64,000 nt of DNA. It comes from PALSA-505 sp035308365 (GTDB taxonomy: Bacteria > Actinomycetota > Actinomycetes > Streptosporangiales > Streptosporangiaceae). Positions 16,527 through 25,018 of this stretch are shown here, in pieces. Location of the stretch: the NCBI GenBank assembly GCA_035308365.1, contig DATGGU010000076.1, forward strand, positions 62,001 through 126,000, written 5' to 3'. Each line of letters begins with the position of its first letter. Position 1 is the stretch's first letter. Position numbers and translations under genes: made by a program. The notes beneath the pieces are model-generated. The model had not been told where the DNA came from. It saw only the letters and a list, made by a program, of their open reading frames with translations, and searched no databases.

Positions 16527-17297
16527 ATGGACGACAGCTACACCGTGGGAGCGGTGGCCAGGCTGGCCGGGGTGTCGGTGCGCACGCTGCACCACTACGA
16601 CGAGATCGGCCTGCTCACTCCGGCTGGGCGCAGCCCGGCGGGGTACCGGCTCTATTCGCTGGCCGACCTCGCCAGGCTGCAGCAGATCCTGTACTACCGC
16701 GAACTCGGGTTCAGCTTGGAAGAGATCGTCCAGATCGTGGCCGACCCCGAACAGGACGCGGCCGGCCACCTGCGCAGGCAGCACCGGCTGTTGCGCGAGC
16801 AGATCAGCCGCCGGCAGGCCCTGCTGGCGGCCATCGAAAAGGAGATGGAGGCACGGAAGATGGGGATCGCACTGACCCCCGAAGAGCAGTTGGAGATCTT
16901 CGGTACCGACAAGGTGGGCGGTGAATGGGCCGAGGAAGCCGAACAACGCTGGGGCGACACCGAGGCCTGGAAGCAGTCGCAGCGCCGCACGGCCACCTAT
17001 ACCAAGGAAGACTGGATCGCGATCCGGGCCGAGGCGACCGAGATCAACCAGGAGATCCTCGCCGCGATGCGGGCGGGTGTCCCGGCCAGCGGCCAGCGGG
17101 CCATGGATCTCGCCGAGCGCCACCGCCAGCACATCAGCCGCTGGTTCTACGACTGCGACTACGGTATGCACCGCGGCCTGGCCGAGCTGTACCTCGCCGA
17201 CCAGCGGTTCGGCAAGAACTACGACGACATGGCGCCCGGCCTGGCCCAGTACATGCACGACGCCATGCTCGCCAACGCCGCTCACGCGGACGCCTAG
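16527..17297 (+). CDS. MerR regulator with TipAS drug-recognition domain
   Basis: A 256-residue protein. Residues 5-75 form the MerR winged helix (YTVGAVARLAGVSVRTLHHY, then AGYRLYS), a coiled coil runs to about 115, and residues about 130-250 form a TipAS-type helical domain (QRWGDTEAWKQSQRR, SRWFYDCDYGMHRGLAELY). In Streptomyces TipAL this domain captures thiopeptide antibiotics and the protein activates its own promoter. The MerR-type promoter just upstream supports the same here. Ligand identity and any further targets are inference. Confidence 0.9.
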   Translation: MDDSYTVGAVARLAGVSVRTLHHYDEIGLLTPAGRSPAGYRLYSLADLARLQQILYYRELGFSLEEIVQIVADPEQDAAGHLRRQHRLLREQISRRQALLAAIEKEMEARKMGIALTPEEQLEIFGTDKVGGEWAEEAEQRWGDTEAWKQSQRRTATYTKEDWIAIRAEATEINQEILAAMRAGVPASGQRAMDLAERHRQHISRWFYDCDYGMHRGLAELYLADQRFGKNYDDMAPGLAQYMHDAMLANAAHADA

Positions 17298-17419
17298 GCC
17301 TACGTCGTTGACCCGGACGGGAACCCGGTGTCTGAGGCCGGCGAGGCCAGGGGCAGCCGGGCCCGGCCGGGCAGCCCCGGCGCGTCCGGGTTGTCGGTAC
17401 CTCCACCTACGCTGACGCC

Positions 17420-17761
17420 ATGACGGAGCAGCCGGACGGTCCACAGGGGCGGTATGAGGATTTGATCGATGAGCTGGCCGGCATCGATGGGGTGACGCCG
17501 CCGCGCGGCGGCAGCGGGTTCGGCCGGGGAGCCGTGCGGTTCCAGAACAAGATCTTCGTGATGCTCGTGCGGGGGCGGCTGGTGCTCAAGCTTCCGGCGG
17601 ACCGGGTGAGCGAGCTGGCCGATGCCGGTGAGGGGGTGCACTTCGACGCGAACAAGGGGACACCGATGAAGGAATGGCTGAGCCTGGATCCCGGGTCCGG
17701 CCTGGACTGGCTGCCGCTCGCCCGGGAGGCGCTGGAGTTCGCCCGGGCGGTGGCCCGCTAG
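17420..17761 (+). CDS. TfoX/YjbR-like small protein
   Basis: A 113-residue soluble protein. The middle, FQNKIFVMLVRGRLVLKLPADRVSELAD, followed by KEWLSL, resembles the TfoX N-terminal or YjbR-type alpha/beta fold seen in small hypothetical proteins. No catalytic residues can be assigned. TACGCT lies exactly 6 nt before ATG 17420, which suggests a leaderless transcript. Its stop overlaps the convergent GNAT gene by 4 bp. Confidence 0.6.
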   Translation: MTEQPDGPQGRYEDLIDELAGIDGVTPPRGGSGFGRGAVRFQNKIFVMLVRGRLVLKLPADRVSELADAGEGVHFDANKGTPMKEWLSLDPGSGLDWLPLAREALEFARAVAR

Positions 17762-18282
17762 GGCGCGCGCTCGAAGATCAGCTCCAGGCCGTCTTTCTCG
17801 TCCCACTGCTCGCCGGTGCGAATGAAGCCAAACCGGGCGACCGTGGCCAGGGAGCCGGCGTTGTCTGGGCTGATCGAGGCGCGCACGGTCGTCACACCGG
17901 GCTCGTTGGCCGCGCGCAGCAGCAGCTCACGGAGCATCGCGGTGGCGTATCCCTGCCGCCGGCAGGCCGGATCTACCGAGTAGGCGACCTCGACCATGCC
18001 GGCCGCGTCCGGCGGGCCGTGGAATCCCGCGTGACCGACCACCACGCCGTCCGGCTCAGACACGGTTGCCCTGGCAATCCACCGCGCGCTGTCCGCGTTC
18101 GCCGCGATGTCAGCGATCCGCAGCCGCCACAGTCCGGCCGCTTCGGGGGTGATGAAGTAGGGGGTGAGGGTGATCCCGGCCGCCGCGCTCGCCGCCGCCA
18201 GGTCCTGGTCTGCCAGCGCGGCCAGGGCCGCGCCGGGCAGCGGGACGAAGCGGATCGACTTAAAACCCCTTTCAGGCTTCAC
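17758..18282 (-). CDS. GNAT-family N-acetyltransferase
   Basis: A 174-residue acetyltransferase. The acetyl-CoA loop reads RRQGYATAMLRELL (motif A, R/Q-x-x-G-x-A/G form), preceded by VEVAYSVDP and followed by ASISPDNAGSLATVARFGFIRTG. The acceptor is not known. The start codon GTG 18282 and the first residues MKPERGFK are encoded by the left arm of a dispersed repeat (18262-18350), and there is no ribosome-binding site, so the native start may have been replaced or lost. Confidence 0.8.
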   Translation of the reverse strand: MKPERGFKSIRFVPLPGAALAALADQDLAAASAAAGITLTPYFITPEAAGLWRLRIADIAANADSARWIARATVSEPDGVVVGHAGFHGPPDAAGMVEVAYSVDPACRRQGYATAMLRELLLRAANEPGVTTVRASISPDNAGSLATVARFGFIRTGEQWDEKDGLELIFERAP

Positions 18283-18350
18283 TTGTGATGGCCAGTTTTC
18301 GCGGGCCGGTCTGTGGGTTCATGATCGTTGCGGTGGTTTTGGGGGCTTTC
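18262..18350 (-). repeat. Dispersed element, copy C (inverted)
   Basis: This copy reads on the minus strand. Arms AAAACCCCTTTCA (18262-18274) and TTTTGGGGGCTTTC (18337-18350) flank a conserved internal TTCATGATCGTT. Aligned in reverse with copies A and B it shares the arms and the GATCAT core, with drift in the outer arm. It lies between the EamA transporter gene and the GNAT gene, supplying the latter's first codons. Confidence 0.55.
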
Positions 18351-18397
18351 GGGCTGGCCGTCATGAAGCGGATCATGGCAGGACGGCCGCCGGGCCA

Positions 18398-19336
18398 TCA
18401 AGCGGTTTCCCGGCGGGTGCGCCGTGGTGGGCTGCCGGTGATCGCCCCGGTGACGACCACGCCGGCCAGCACCAGCGCGCCGCCGGCCACCGTGCCCAGC
18501 GCCGGGCGCTCACCCAGCAGGAGTACCGCGCTCACGACGCTGACCAGCGGCTCCAGGTAGAGCAGGAGGCTCACCCGGGTGCTTCCGCCGTCCAGCACGG
18601 CCCGGTTCCACAGCAGCATCCCGGCGACTGTGCTGCCGAACGCGAGGAAGACGAGCTCACCCCAGGCCGGCGCGGGCAGCGCGGCGAGCCGGTGCGCCGA
18701 GAGCATCCCGGCGAAGGCCAGATAGGGCAGCGCCCCGGCCACCGTGGTCGCCGCCGTGGCGGGCAGCGCACCATAGGTCTGGCTGAGCGGGCGCAGCGCG
18801 ATCGTGTACGCGCCAAAGCCGAGCGTGCCAAGCAGGACCAGCGTGATCCCGGCCAGGTTCCTGGCGCCCGCGCCGTGCGCCACCGCCTGCGGCCCGGCCA
18901 GCAGCAGCACCCCACCCAGCGCCACGGCACTGCCCAGCCAGGCCCGGCGGCCGGGCCGTTCGGTGCGGAAGGCGGCCGTGATCAGCAGCACCCAGAGCGG
19001 CTCAGTGGCCAGCAGCAACCCGGCCGTGGCGGCCGGAACCCACTGCAGGCCGATGGTGACCGGCAGGTTGTAGCCGACCATGCCCAGCAGGCCCGCCGCC
19101 ACCAGCCTGATCAGCGAGCGCCGGTCCAGCCGCCGCAGCACCGGCAGGGCCCAGGGCAACAGCGCGAGCCCGGCCATGGCCAGCCGCAGTACCAGCAGCG
19201 GCATCGGCGCGAGCTGCGAGACCAGCGCCCGGGTCGCGACGGGTGCAAGGCCCCACATGACCACCGCCATGAGCCCCCCTGTGGTGGCTGTCCGGCCGCC
19301 GTTGGCGGCTGGGTGGGGGGTGGTTTGGGTGGACAT
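18398..19336 (-). CDS. EamA/DMT-family exporter
   Basis: A 312-residue inner-membrane protein with ten predicted helices in two EamA repeats (first LMAVVMWGLAPVATRAL, second LVLLGTLGFGAYTIAL with SLLLYLEPLVSVVSAVLLLGE). Family members export amino acids, metabolites or drugs. ATG 19336 is preferred because GGAGGG lies 4 nt before it. A CGNR-type regulator gene starts 85 bp away on the other strand, a common pairing that suggests local control of the exporter. Confidence 0.88.
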   Translation of the reverse strand: MSTQTTPHPAANGGRTATTGGLMAVVMWGLAPVATRALVSQLAPMPLLVLRLAMAGLALLPWALPVLRRLDRRSLIRLVAAGLLGMVGYNLPVTIGLQWVPAATAGLLLATEPLWVLLITAAFRTERPGRRAWLGSAVALGGVLLLAGPQAVAHGAGARNLAGITLVLLGTLGFGAYTIALRPLSQTYGALPATAATTVAGALPYLAFAGMLSAHRLAALPAPAWGELVFLAFGSTVAGMLLWNRAVLDGGSTRVSLLLYLEPLVSVVSAVLLLGERPALGTVAGGALVLAGVVVTGAITGSPPRRTRRETA

Positions 19337-19421
19337 GAGCCCTCCGCTGGTGGCTTGGGCGGTTTGAGTGCGTACCGGGCGGCAGCAGGTGGTCACTATT
19401 GCAGTGTGCTGTAATGGTCTT

Positions 19422-19949
19422 ATGCAGTTCAACACTTACACCTCGGCGGGGGCGCACATCGCGGCCGACCTGGTCAACGCGCCGTCGGCGGATGCGGGCG
19501 CGGTGGGCAAAATGCTCGCGGGCTATCAGGTGCACGAGCCGGTGCCGGCCCCCGTTCAGCTGCCGGAGCTGCACGATTGGGCGGCCCGGCTGCGCCCGGT
19601 GTTCAGCGCGCCCACCGAGGCCGGCCGGGCCACGCTGGTGGACGAGCTGCTGCGCTCCTCGGACTGCAGGCCTGCCCTGGTGTCGCATGACGGGCTGCCG
19701 TTCCACCTGCACTACGCCCCGGTGGCCACCGATCTGGTATCCCGGGTCAGGGCGCTGACGGCGGCCGGGCTGGCGCATGTCATCTCCGAGGGCGGCGGCC
19801 ACCGGATCGGCTGCTGTCAGCGGGATGGCTGCGGCACGGTGTTCGTGGACACCTCGCGGAACGGCCGCCGGTGCTTTTGCAGCGTTCGCTGTGCGAACCA
19901 GGTGAACGTCTCCCGGCACCGGGCCCGGCGCCGGGGTATCGCGGCATGA
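19422..19949 (+). CDS. CGNR zinc-finger transcriptional regulator
   Basis: A 175-residue protein. The N-terminal part is the ABATE-like ligand domain and the C-terminus is a CGNR zinc finger (CCQRDGCGTVFVDTSRNGRR, then CSVRCANQVNVSRHRARR). The usual CGNR tetrapeptide appears here as CANQ, with the Cys ligands kept. It probably binds DNA and regulates the divergent EamA exporter. ATG 19422 has no ribosome-binding site, consistent with a leaderless message. Confidence 0.82.
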   Translation: MQFNTYTSAGAHIAADLVNAPSADAGAVGKMLAGYQVHEPVPAPVQLPELHDWAARLRPVFSAPTEAGRATLVDELLRSSDCRPALVSHDGLPFHLHYAPVATDLVSRVRALTAAGLAHVISEGGGHRIGCCQRDGCGTVFVDTSRNGRRCFCSVRCANQVNVSRHRARRRGIAA

Positions 19950-20030
19950 TCTTTGGACTGACGGGAAGATGCTGGCCCGAGGCCATCGTCGGTCATGGTC
20001 CAGAAAGAAGGCGGTCGGGGAAGGATGGCA

Positions 20031-21038
20031 GTGAGCAACCTCGATATCCAGCCGGCCGAGACCGTCTGTGGCGCCGGCGACTCTGTGCCGCCACCGGCCG
20101 CCATCGCCGTGCTCCAGCCGCGCCAGGTACCGCTTGGCGGTCCCCGCGCCATGAACGTGCGGCGGACCTTGCCGCAGCGGCAGCGGTCGCTGATCGGCGG
20201 CTGGTGTTTCGTCGATCACTACGGCCCCGACCCGGTCGCCCAGACCGGCGGCATGAGCGTTCCGCCGCACCCGCACACTGGCCTGCAGACGGTGAGCTGG
20301 CTGTTCAGCGGCGAGATCGAGCACCGCGACAGCGCAGGAAACCACGTCTATGTCCGGCCCGGTGAGCTGAACCTGATGACTGCCGGCCGGGGGATCAGCC
20401 ATTCGGAAGTTTCCACCCCGGCCACCTGTACCCTGCATGGCGTCCAGCTGTGGGTGGCCCTGCCCGCCGCCACCAGGTTCACCAATCCCTGCTTCGAGCA
20501 CTACGTCCCGGATATTTTGACGGAGACTGGTTACACGGCTGCTGTCTTCCTGGGTTCGCTGCTCGGCCAGAGTTCACCGGTGGCCACCTACTCGCGGCTG
20601 CTGGGCGCGGAGCTTTCGATCACCGCCGGCGGCCGTGCGGAGCTGCCGGCCGACCTCGCGTTCGAGCACGGGGTTTTGGTGGACACCGGCGCGGTCATGG
20701 TGAACGGCACCCCGGTCGGCCGGGCCGAGCTGGCCTACGTACCGCCGGGCACCGGCACTCTCGAGATCCTGGCTACCGCCGGGAGCGGCGCGCGGGTTCT
20801 CCTGCTCGGCGGCGAACCACTGGGCGAGCAGATCGTCATGTGGTGGAACTTCATCGGCCGCAGTCACGCCGAGATCGCCGAATACCGGGCGAACTGGCAG
20901 GCCGAGATCGGCCCGGCCCAGGCCACGCCGGCCAACGGCGCCCTGGTCGCCCAGTTCGGCCTCCCGGCCGGCGACCCCCTGCCACCCATCCCGGCGCCTC
21001 CCCTGCCCAAGAACGTCACCCTGCGGCCTCGCTCCTGA
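20031..21038 (+). CDS. Pirin-family bicupin protein
   Basis: About 335 residues. The pirin N-terminal cupin is clear: VDHYGPD, then PPHPHTGLQTVSWLFSGEIE with the His/His/Glu metal site, and RGISHSE supplying another His. The second cupin ends near residue 280. Bacterial pirins bind Fe or Ni, and some act as quercetin dioxygenases or redox regulators. GGGGAAGG lies 6 nt before GTG 20031, so I prefer that to ATG 20025 (no spacing) or ATG 19995 (no ribosome-binding site). Confidence 0.86.
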   Translation: MSNLDIQPAETVCGAGDSVPPPAAIAVLQPRQVPLGGPRAMNVRRTLPQRQRSLIGGWCFVDHYGPDPVAQTGGMSVPPHPHTGLQTVSWLFSGEIEHRDSAGNHVYVRPGELNLMTAGRGISHSEVSTPATCTLHGVQLWVALPAATRFTNPCFEHYVPDILTETGYTAAVFLGSLLGQSSPVATYSRLLGAELSITAGGRAELPADLAFEHGVLVDTGAVMVNGTPVGRAELAYVPPGTGTLEILATAGSGARVLLLGGEPLGEQIVMWWNFIGRSHAEIAEYRANWQAEIGPAQATPANGALVAQFGLPAGDPLPPIPAPPLPKNVTLRPRS

Positions 21039-21276
21039 CCCCGCCCACCCCGCTATGGGGGCCGATGGGGCACCCTTCACACCCTCAGACGGGGCCGATG
21101 GGACGGGGCCGGAAATGGCTGGACGGGGTCCGGGGAGTGGCTGGTTACGCTGGCGCCAGCCGTCAAATAAAACCAACTGGCGGCGCTCGGATAGCCGGCC
21201 GGAAGTCCGTTACGCTCCCCGGCAGGGTGATCGGGGCGCGGACCGCGCGGATGGCCGACAGGGAAGGCGGTTGCCC

Positions 21277-21930
21277 ATGGAGATCAAGCGGCTGCACCTG
21301 GCCCGGCTGACCGCGCCCGGCGGGGGTGGGGAATGGCCGGTGCACGGGTTCGTGGTCACCCATCCGAAGGGAGCCGTGCTGGTGGACACGGGGGCCGGCG
21401 GGCCGGCCAAGGTGCTCAGCGACTGGCGGGTGGTCAACCGGTCGGTCGCCGGCGCGCTGGCCGGGCTGGACATGACCCCCGGCGACATCGGGCTGGTGAT
21501 CAACACCCACCTGCACTTCGACCACTGCGGGCAGAACTCGGTCTTCAAGCACGCGCCCTGTTACGTACAGCGGGCGGAACTGGCCCGGGCGCGGCGCGAG
21601 TCGCCCGGGTTGTGTGACTGGTTCGGCTTCATGGACGCGAGCTTTGAGTTGCTCGACGGGGACGCCGAGATACTGCCCGGCCTGTCGGTGATCGCGACAC
21701 CCGGGCACACGGTGGGCCACCAGTGCGTCGTGGTCGATGCGAGCACGCCCGAGCTGCTGATCGGGGACGCGGCCTACACACCGCGTCAGTACCGCGCCGT
21801 TTCCGCCGACGGCCTGCCGCCGGGTCAGGCGAGCGATCCGGTGAGCTGGCAGGATTCACTCCAGCGGATCCGTTCGGTGGCCGGTGCGCGGGTGCACTTC
21901 TGCCACCACACCAGCACCGAACACAACTGA
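21277..21930 (+). CDS. Metallo-beta-lactamase-fold hydrolase, lactonase-like
   Basis: A 217-residue MBL-fold enzyme with the zinc motif THLHFDHCG, then ATPGHTVGHQ, GDAAY and a final FCHHT, in the order and spacing seen in N-acyl homoserine lactonases (AiiA/AttM group). It may open lactone rings or act on another ester; substrate not provable. GGGAAGG upstream supports ATG 21277. A 238-bp gap of GC-rich DNA with no gene separates it from the pirin gene. Confidence 0.82.
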   Translation: MEIKRLHLARLTAPGGGGEWPVHGFVVTHPKGAVLVDTGAGGPAKVLSDWRVVNRSVAGALAGLDMTPGDIGLVINTHLHFDHCGQNSVFKHAPCYVQRAELARARRESPGLCDWFGFMDASFELLDGDAEILPGLSVIATPGHTVGHQCVVVDASTPELLIGDAAYTPRQYRAVSADGLPPGQASDPVSWQDSLQRIRSVAGARVHFCHHTSTEHN

Positions 21931-21957
21931 GGCGAGCCGGCCGCCAGGCCGGTGAGG

Positions 21958-23187
21958 TCAGCGCAGGCGGACCGGTAGCTGGGCCGGCCCGCGCAGGTTG
22001 ATCCGGCCGTTCCACACCACGTCGCCGTCCAGCGCCAGGCCGGGGAACCGGGCCACCATCCGGCCGAACGCGATGGTGGCCTCCAGCCGGGCCAGCGACG
22101 CACCCAGGCAGTGGTGCACGCCCGCGCCGAAGGACACGTGCTGGCGGGCGTTCTCCCGGTCCAGCCGCAGCTCGTCGGCGTCCGCGCCCCAGTAGGCCGG
22201 GTCCCGGTTGGCTCCGCCCAGGCTCGCCATGACGAACGAGCCGTCCGGGATGTCCACCCCGCCTACGGTGATCGGCTCCAGCGTGACCCGCCGGCTCGCC
22301 TGCACCGGGCTGTCGTAGCGGAGGAACTCCTCCACCGCGTTGCCGACCAGGCCGGGGTCGCTGCGCAGCAGGGCGAGCTGACCGGGATGGCGCAGCAGCG
22401 CGAGCGTGCCGCCGGAGATCAGGTTGACCGTGGTCTCGTGCCCGGCGATGTACAGCAGCAGGGTCTGGGCGACCAGCTCGTCGTCGTTCAGCGTGTCGCC
22501 GCCGTCCTCGGCGTTGATCAGTGCGGTGAGCAGGTCACCGGCCGGGTTGCGGCGCTTCCACGCGATCATCTCGCTGGCGATGGCGGTCAGCTCGGTGTCG
22601 GCGGCGACGATTGCCTTGGCCAGCTCCGGGTCGGCGACCGGCTCCAGCGAACGCACCACGGTGCCGGACAGCTCCCTGATCCGCTCGTGGCCGGCCGGTG
22701 GCGTGCCCAGCATCTCGGCGATCACCTGGAACGGCAGCGGGAACGCCAGGGCATCGACCAGGTCGACCCGGCCCTGCCCGGCCATCTCGTCGAGCATGCC
22801 GTCGACCAGTTCGGTGATGCGCGGCCGCAGCGCCTCGACGGCCCGCGGCGTGAACGCCTTGGACACCAGCTTGCGCAGCCGGGTGTGGTCTGGCGGGTCC
22901 CGGTCCAGCATGGACAGGCCGCCGACCGGCACCGCACCGTCCTCGCCGAAGATCTCCCGCCTGAGCTGCTGAAGCGGGCCCTCGGGCCGGGTGTTGCGAT
23001 CTTCCACCGACAGCCCGGCCCGTAGCAGCCAGGACACGTCCTCATAGCCGGTGAGCAGCCAGAACCCGAACGGGTGCTGGTACACCGGGGCGGTGGCCCG
23101 GACCGCGGCGTAGTGCGGGTACGGGTCGTCGGTGAAGCCCGGCGCGAACGGGTCGAACAGCGGCTGAGGTGATACGGTCTCCGTCAT
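21958..23187 (-). CDS. Cytochrome P450 monooxygenase
   Basis: A 409-residue soluble bacterial P450. Visible signatures are the I-helix oxygen-binding AGHETT (residues 248-253), the K-helix ExxR (E287 to R290) and the haem loop FGAGVHHCLG with the thiolate C360. It resembles CYP105/CYP107-type actinobacterial enzymes that hydroxylate macrolides, steroids or xenobiotics. No ferredoxin or biosynthetic cluster is adjacent, so a catabolic or detoxifying role is as likely as antibiotic tailoring. GAGAGG precedes ATG 23187. Confidence 0.93.
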   Translation of the reverse strand: MTETVSPQPLFDPFAPGFTDDPYPHYAAVRATAPVYQHPFGFWLLTGYEDVSWLLRAGLSVEDRNTRPEGPLQQLRREIFGEDGAVPVGGLSMLDRDPPDHTRLRKLVSKAFTPRAVEALRPRITELVDGMLDEMAGQGRVDLVDALAFPLPFQVIAEMLGTPPAGHERIRELSGTVVRSLEPVADPELAKAIVAADTELTAIASEMIAWKRRNPAGDLLTALINAEDGGDTLNDDELVAQTLLLYIAGHETTVNLISGGTLALLRHPGQLALLRSDPGLVGNAVEEFLRYDSPVQASRRVTLEPITVGGVDIPDGSFVMASLGGANRDPAYWGADADELRLDRENARQHVSFGAGVHHCLGASLARLEATIAFGRMVARFPGLALDGDVVWNGRINLRGPAQLPVRLR

Positions 23188-23504
23188 CGCAGGGCCTCTC
23201 GCTTCGTAACTGCCTGCCGGTATCTGATTCTGCCTGCTGTCCGCCCGGCGGTGACTACCGGGTAACTTCCCGCCCAAAAGAACGGTACCCGCAGGTCATA
23301 AGGCCTTACTGAGAGCGACGGAAGACCCTTTCCGATCAAGAAAGGGCAGAGTTTAGCAGGCAAACGCCAGTTCGACCCGTTATCAAGAATTTACCTAATC
23401 TGCCTGACTTGGCCTCGCTAGGCTCCCTCACGTCAGGCGCTCGAAGCAGGTTCAGCCCCCCCGGGCAGCTTCCTCTGAGCGTGCCCGTCTAGGAGAGGAG
23501 CCCG
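23188..23504 (+). other. Long structured leader before the LysM/Rpf-like gene
   Basis: About 315 bp without a gene. It must hold the P450 promoter on one side and the muralytic enzyme's promoter and leader on the other. Structures include the perfect hairpin CCCTTTC/GAAAGGG near 23321-23341 and GCCTGAC/GTCAGGC around 23401-23437 with an inner GCCT/AGGC. Actinobacterial rpf genes often have a c-di-AMP riboswitch here, but I cannot find its conserved core. A strong AGGAGAGGAG lies at 23491-23500. Confidence 0.45.
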
Positions 23505-24317
23505 TTGGGCGCCCATAGCAAACCCTCCCGTGTCCGGCTACCGCAGGCAGCCTCGGCTGCTGCCGCCGCGCCCACGCTCGCCGGTGTGGCTGCGGCATTT
23601 TGCTTGGCACCCACGGCCTCTGCGGCCGCGGCAGTAGTCCCGGTGGCGTCGACGGCAGGCGGGCCTGCGGCCTCGACGGCCTCGGACCACAATCTCGCGG
23701 TCCCGGCCGCCTACCAGAAGGCCGGCAAGCCCGTACACCTGCTGGCGGCGAGCAAGCCAGCCACCTCGCACAAGGTGGCAACGGCCCGCTCTTACACGGT
23801 CCGGTCCGGCGACTCGCTGTCCGCGATCGCCGGGCACTTCTACCACAACGCGAACGCCTGGCCGGTCATCTTCTACGGCAACCGTGGCAAGATTCGCTGG
23901 GCCAACGACATCAATGTCGGGCAGGTGCTGACCATCCCGGCGAAGTCCGCCCACATCCCGCGCCCGCCCGCACAGCTCAGCCCGCAGTCCTACACGCCGC
24001 GGCACGCGCGCGCCGCGACGGTCACCGCCGAGGTGCAGCCCACGACCACCTCGACATCCGGCTACTACGCCGGCGGACCCTACCCCGGTGGCGCGTTCGG
24101 GGCCTGTGTGGTCGCCCGTGAGTCCGGCGGCAACCCGCAGATCTGGAACGCCTCCGGCCACTACGGCCTGTACCAGTTCAGCGAGTCCACCTGGATCGCC
24201 TACGGCGGCAGCCCCGCCGAGTTCGGCCATGCCACCGTGGCCGAGCAGAACGCGGTGTTCGCCACCGCGCTCGCCGAGGGCGGCCAGGACAACTGGGCTC
24301 CCTACGACGGCTGCTGA
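23505..24317 (+). CDS. Secreted LysM and transglycosylase-like (Rpf-type) cell-wall hydrolase
   Basis: A 270-residue exported protein starting with TTG 23505, 4 nt after AGGAGAGGAG. Residues 1 to about 42 form a signal peptide (ending TASAAAA). A LysM peptidoglycan-binding domain at about 95-147 (YTVRSGDSLSAIAGHFY to VGQVLTIPA) is followed by a Thr/Pro linker and a C-terminal Rpf/transglycosylase-like domain with the catalytic Glu in VVARESGGNPQ and HYGLYQFSESTW. It should cleave peptidoglycan during growth or resuscitation. Confidence 0.9.
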   Translation: MGAHSKPSRVRLPQAASAAAAAPTLAGVAAAFCLAPTASAAAAVVPVASTAGGPAASTASDHNLAVPAAYQKAGKPVHLLAASKPATSHKVATARSYTVRSGDSLSAIAGHFYHNANAWPVIFYGNRGKIRWANDINVGQVLTIPAKSAHIPRPPAQLSPQSYTPRHARAATVTAEVQPTTTSTSGYYAGGPYPGGAFGACVVARESGGNPQIWNASGHYGLYQFSESTWIAYGGSPAEFGHATVAEQNAVFATALAEGGQDNWAPYDGC

Positions 24318-24347
24318 ACGTCGTCAGCGGGCGATGACCCGCGTGCG

Positions 24348-24380
24348 TGGGCTGGCGAGTACCCGGATCTCGCCAGCCCA
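24348..24380 (+). terminator. Strong hairpin terminator
   Basis: TGGGCTGGCGAG at 24348-24359 pairs perfectly with CTCGCCAGCCCA at 24369-24380 (12 bp, 9-nt loop), 31 bp after the stop of the cell-wall hydrolase gene. There is no long T tract. Confidence 0.75.
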
Positions 24381-24517
24381 CCGCTATGTATCACGGCCTG
24401 CCCGTCACGCTCTGTCCATTAGGGACAGCGGTGCGGCAAGGCGCCGCACCCGGTACGCCTACCATGAGACCAGCCAGGCCGAGTTGTTGATCGGCGGGGT
24501 GAAGGGAGGTGGCCGGC

Positions 24518-25000
24518 GTGGGCTCGCCGAAGTGGAGTGACAGCGAACCGAGTGATGACGAACTGCTGGCGGAGTTGCGCGCCGCCCTGCGGGAAGAGAC
24601 GGTTGACGACAGCGTGGTCCGGGCGGCCGAGGCGGCGTTCGGCTGGCGGACAGTCGACGCCGACCTGGAACTGCTCAGCCTGGACACCAGCGCCTGGCTG
24701 ACGGATACCGCCGCGGTCCGGGGTGGTGACCCGGTAATGCCGCGCACGCTGGTGTTCCGTGGTGAGCGCCGGGGCGAACGGCTGAGCGTCGAGGTCGAGA
24801 TCGACGACGCCGGTATCTTCGGCCAGCTCATCCCGCCACAGCCGGGCCAGGTCACGCTGGTGACGGCGGCCGGGCCGCAGGCGACGACGCTGGCCGACGA
24901 GGTCGGCTGCTTCGCCTTCCCGGCCGGCCCGTCAGGCCCGCTGCGGCTGGAGTGCCATCTGGACGCTGATCGCTTTGTCACCGAGTGGGTGACTGCCTGA
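24518..25000 (+). CDS. Hypothetical acidic protein
   Basis: A 160-residue protein beginning with an acidic helix (SEPSDDELLAELRAALREET), then FGWRTVDADLELLSLD and a beta-rich second half. It resembles small actinobacterial proteins that often sit beside ECF sigma factor or CHAT-domain genes, but neither is next to it here. GAAGGGAGG lies 8 nt before GTG 24518, which makes this start better than GTG 24509. It converges on the iron permease gene. Function unknown. Confidence 0.65.
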   Translation: MGSPKWSDSEPSDDELLAELRAALREETVDDSVVRAAEAAFGWRTVDADLELLSLDTSAWLTDTAAVRGGDPVMPRTLVFRGERRGERLSVEVEIDDAGIFGQLIPPQPGQVTLVTAAGPQATTLADEVGCFAFPAGPSGPLRLECHLDADRFVTEWVTA

Positions 25001-25018
25001 CCGCGTTTGGTGCGCGGT

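Noticed and set aside
21958..23187. Natural-product biosynthetic cluster around the P450
   Set aside because: No polyketide, peptide or terpene synthase, ferredoxin or tailoring genes flank it; the neighbours are a lactonase-like enzyme and a cell-wall hydrolase.
23188..23504. c-di-AMP (ydaO) riboswitch before the Rpf-like gene
   Set aside because: Expected from related organisms, but the conserved GGTGAATC-type and 3' core segments are not found by eye. Kept only as a structured leader.
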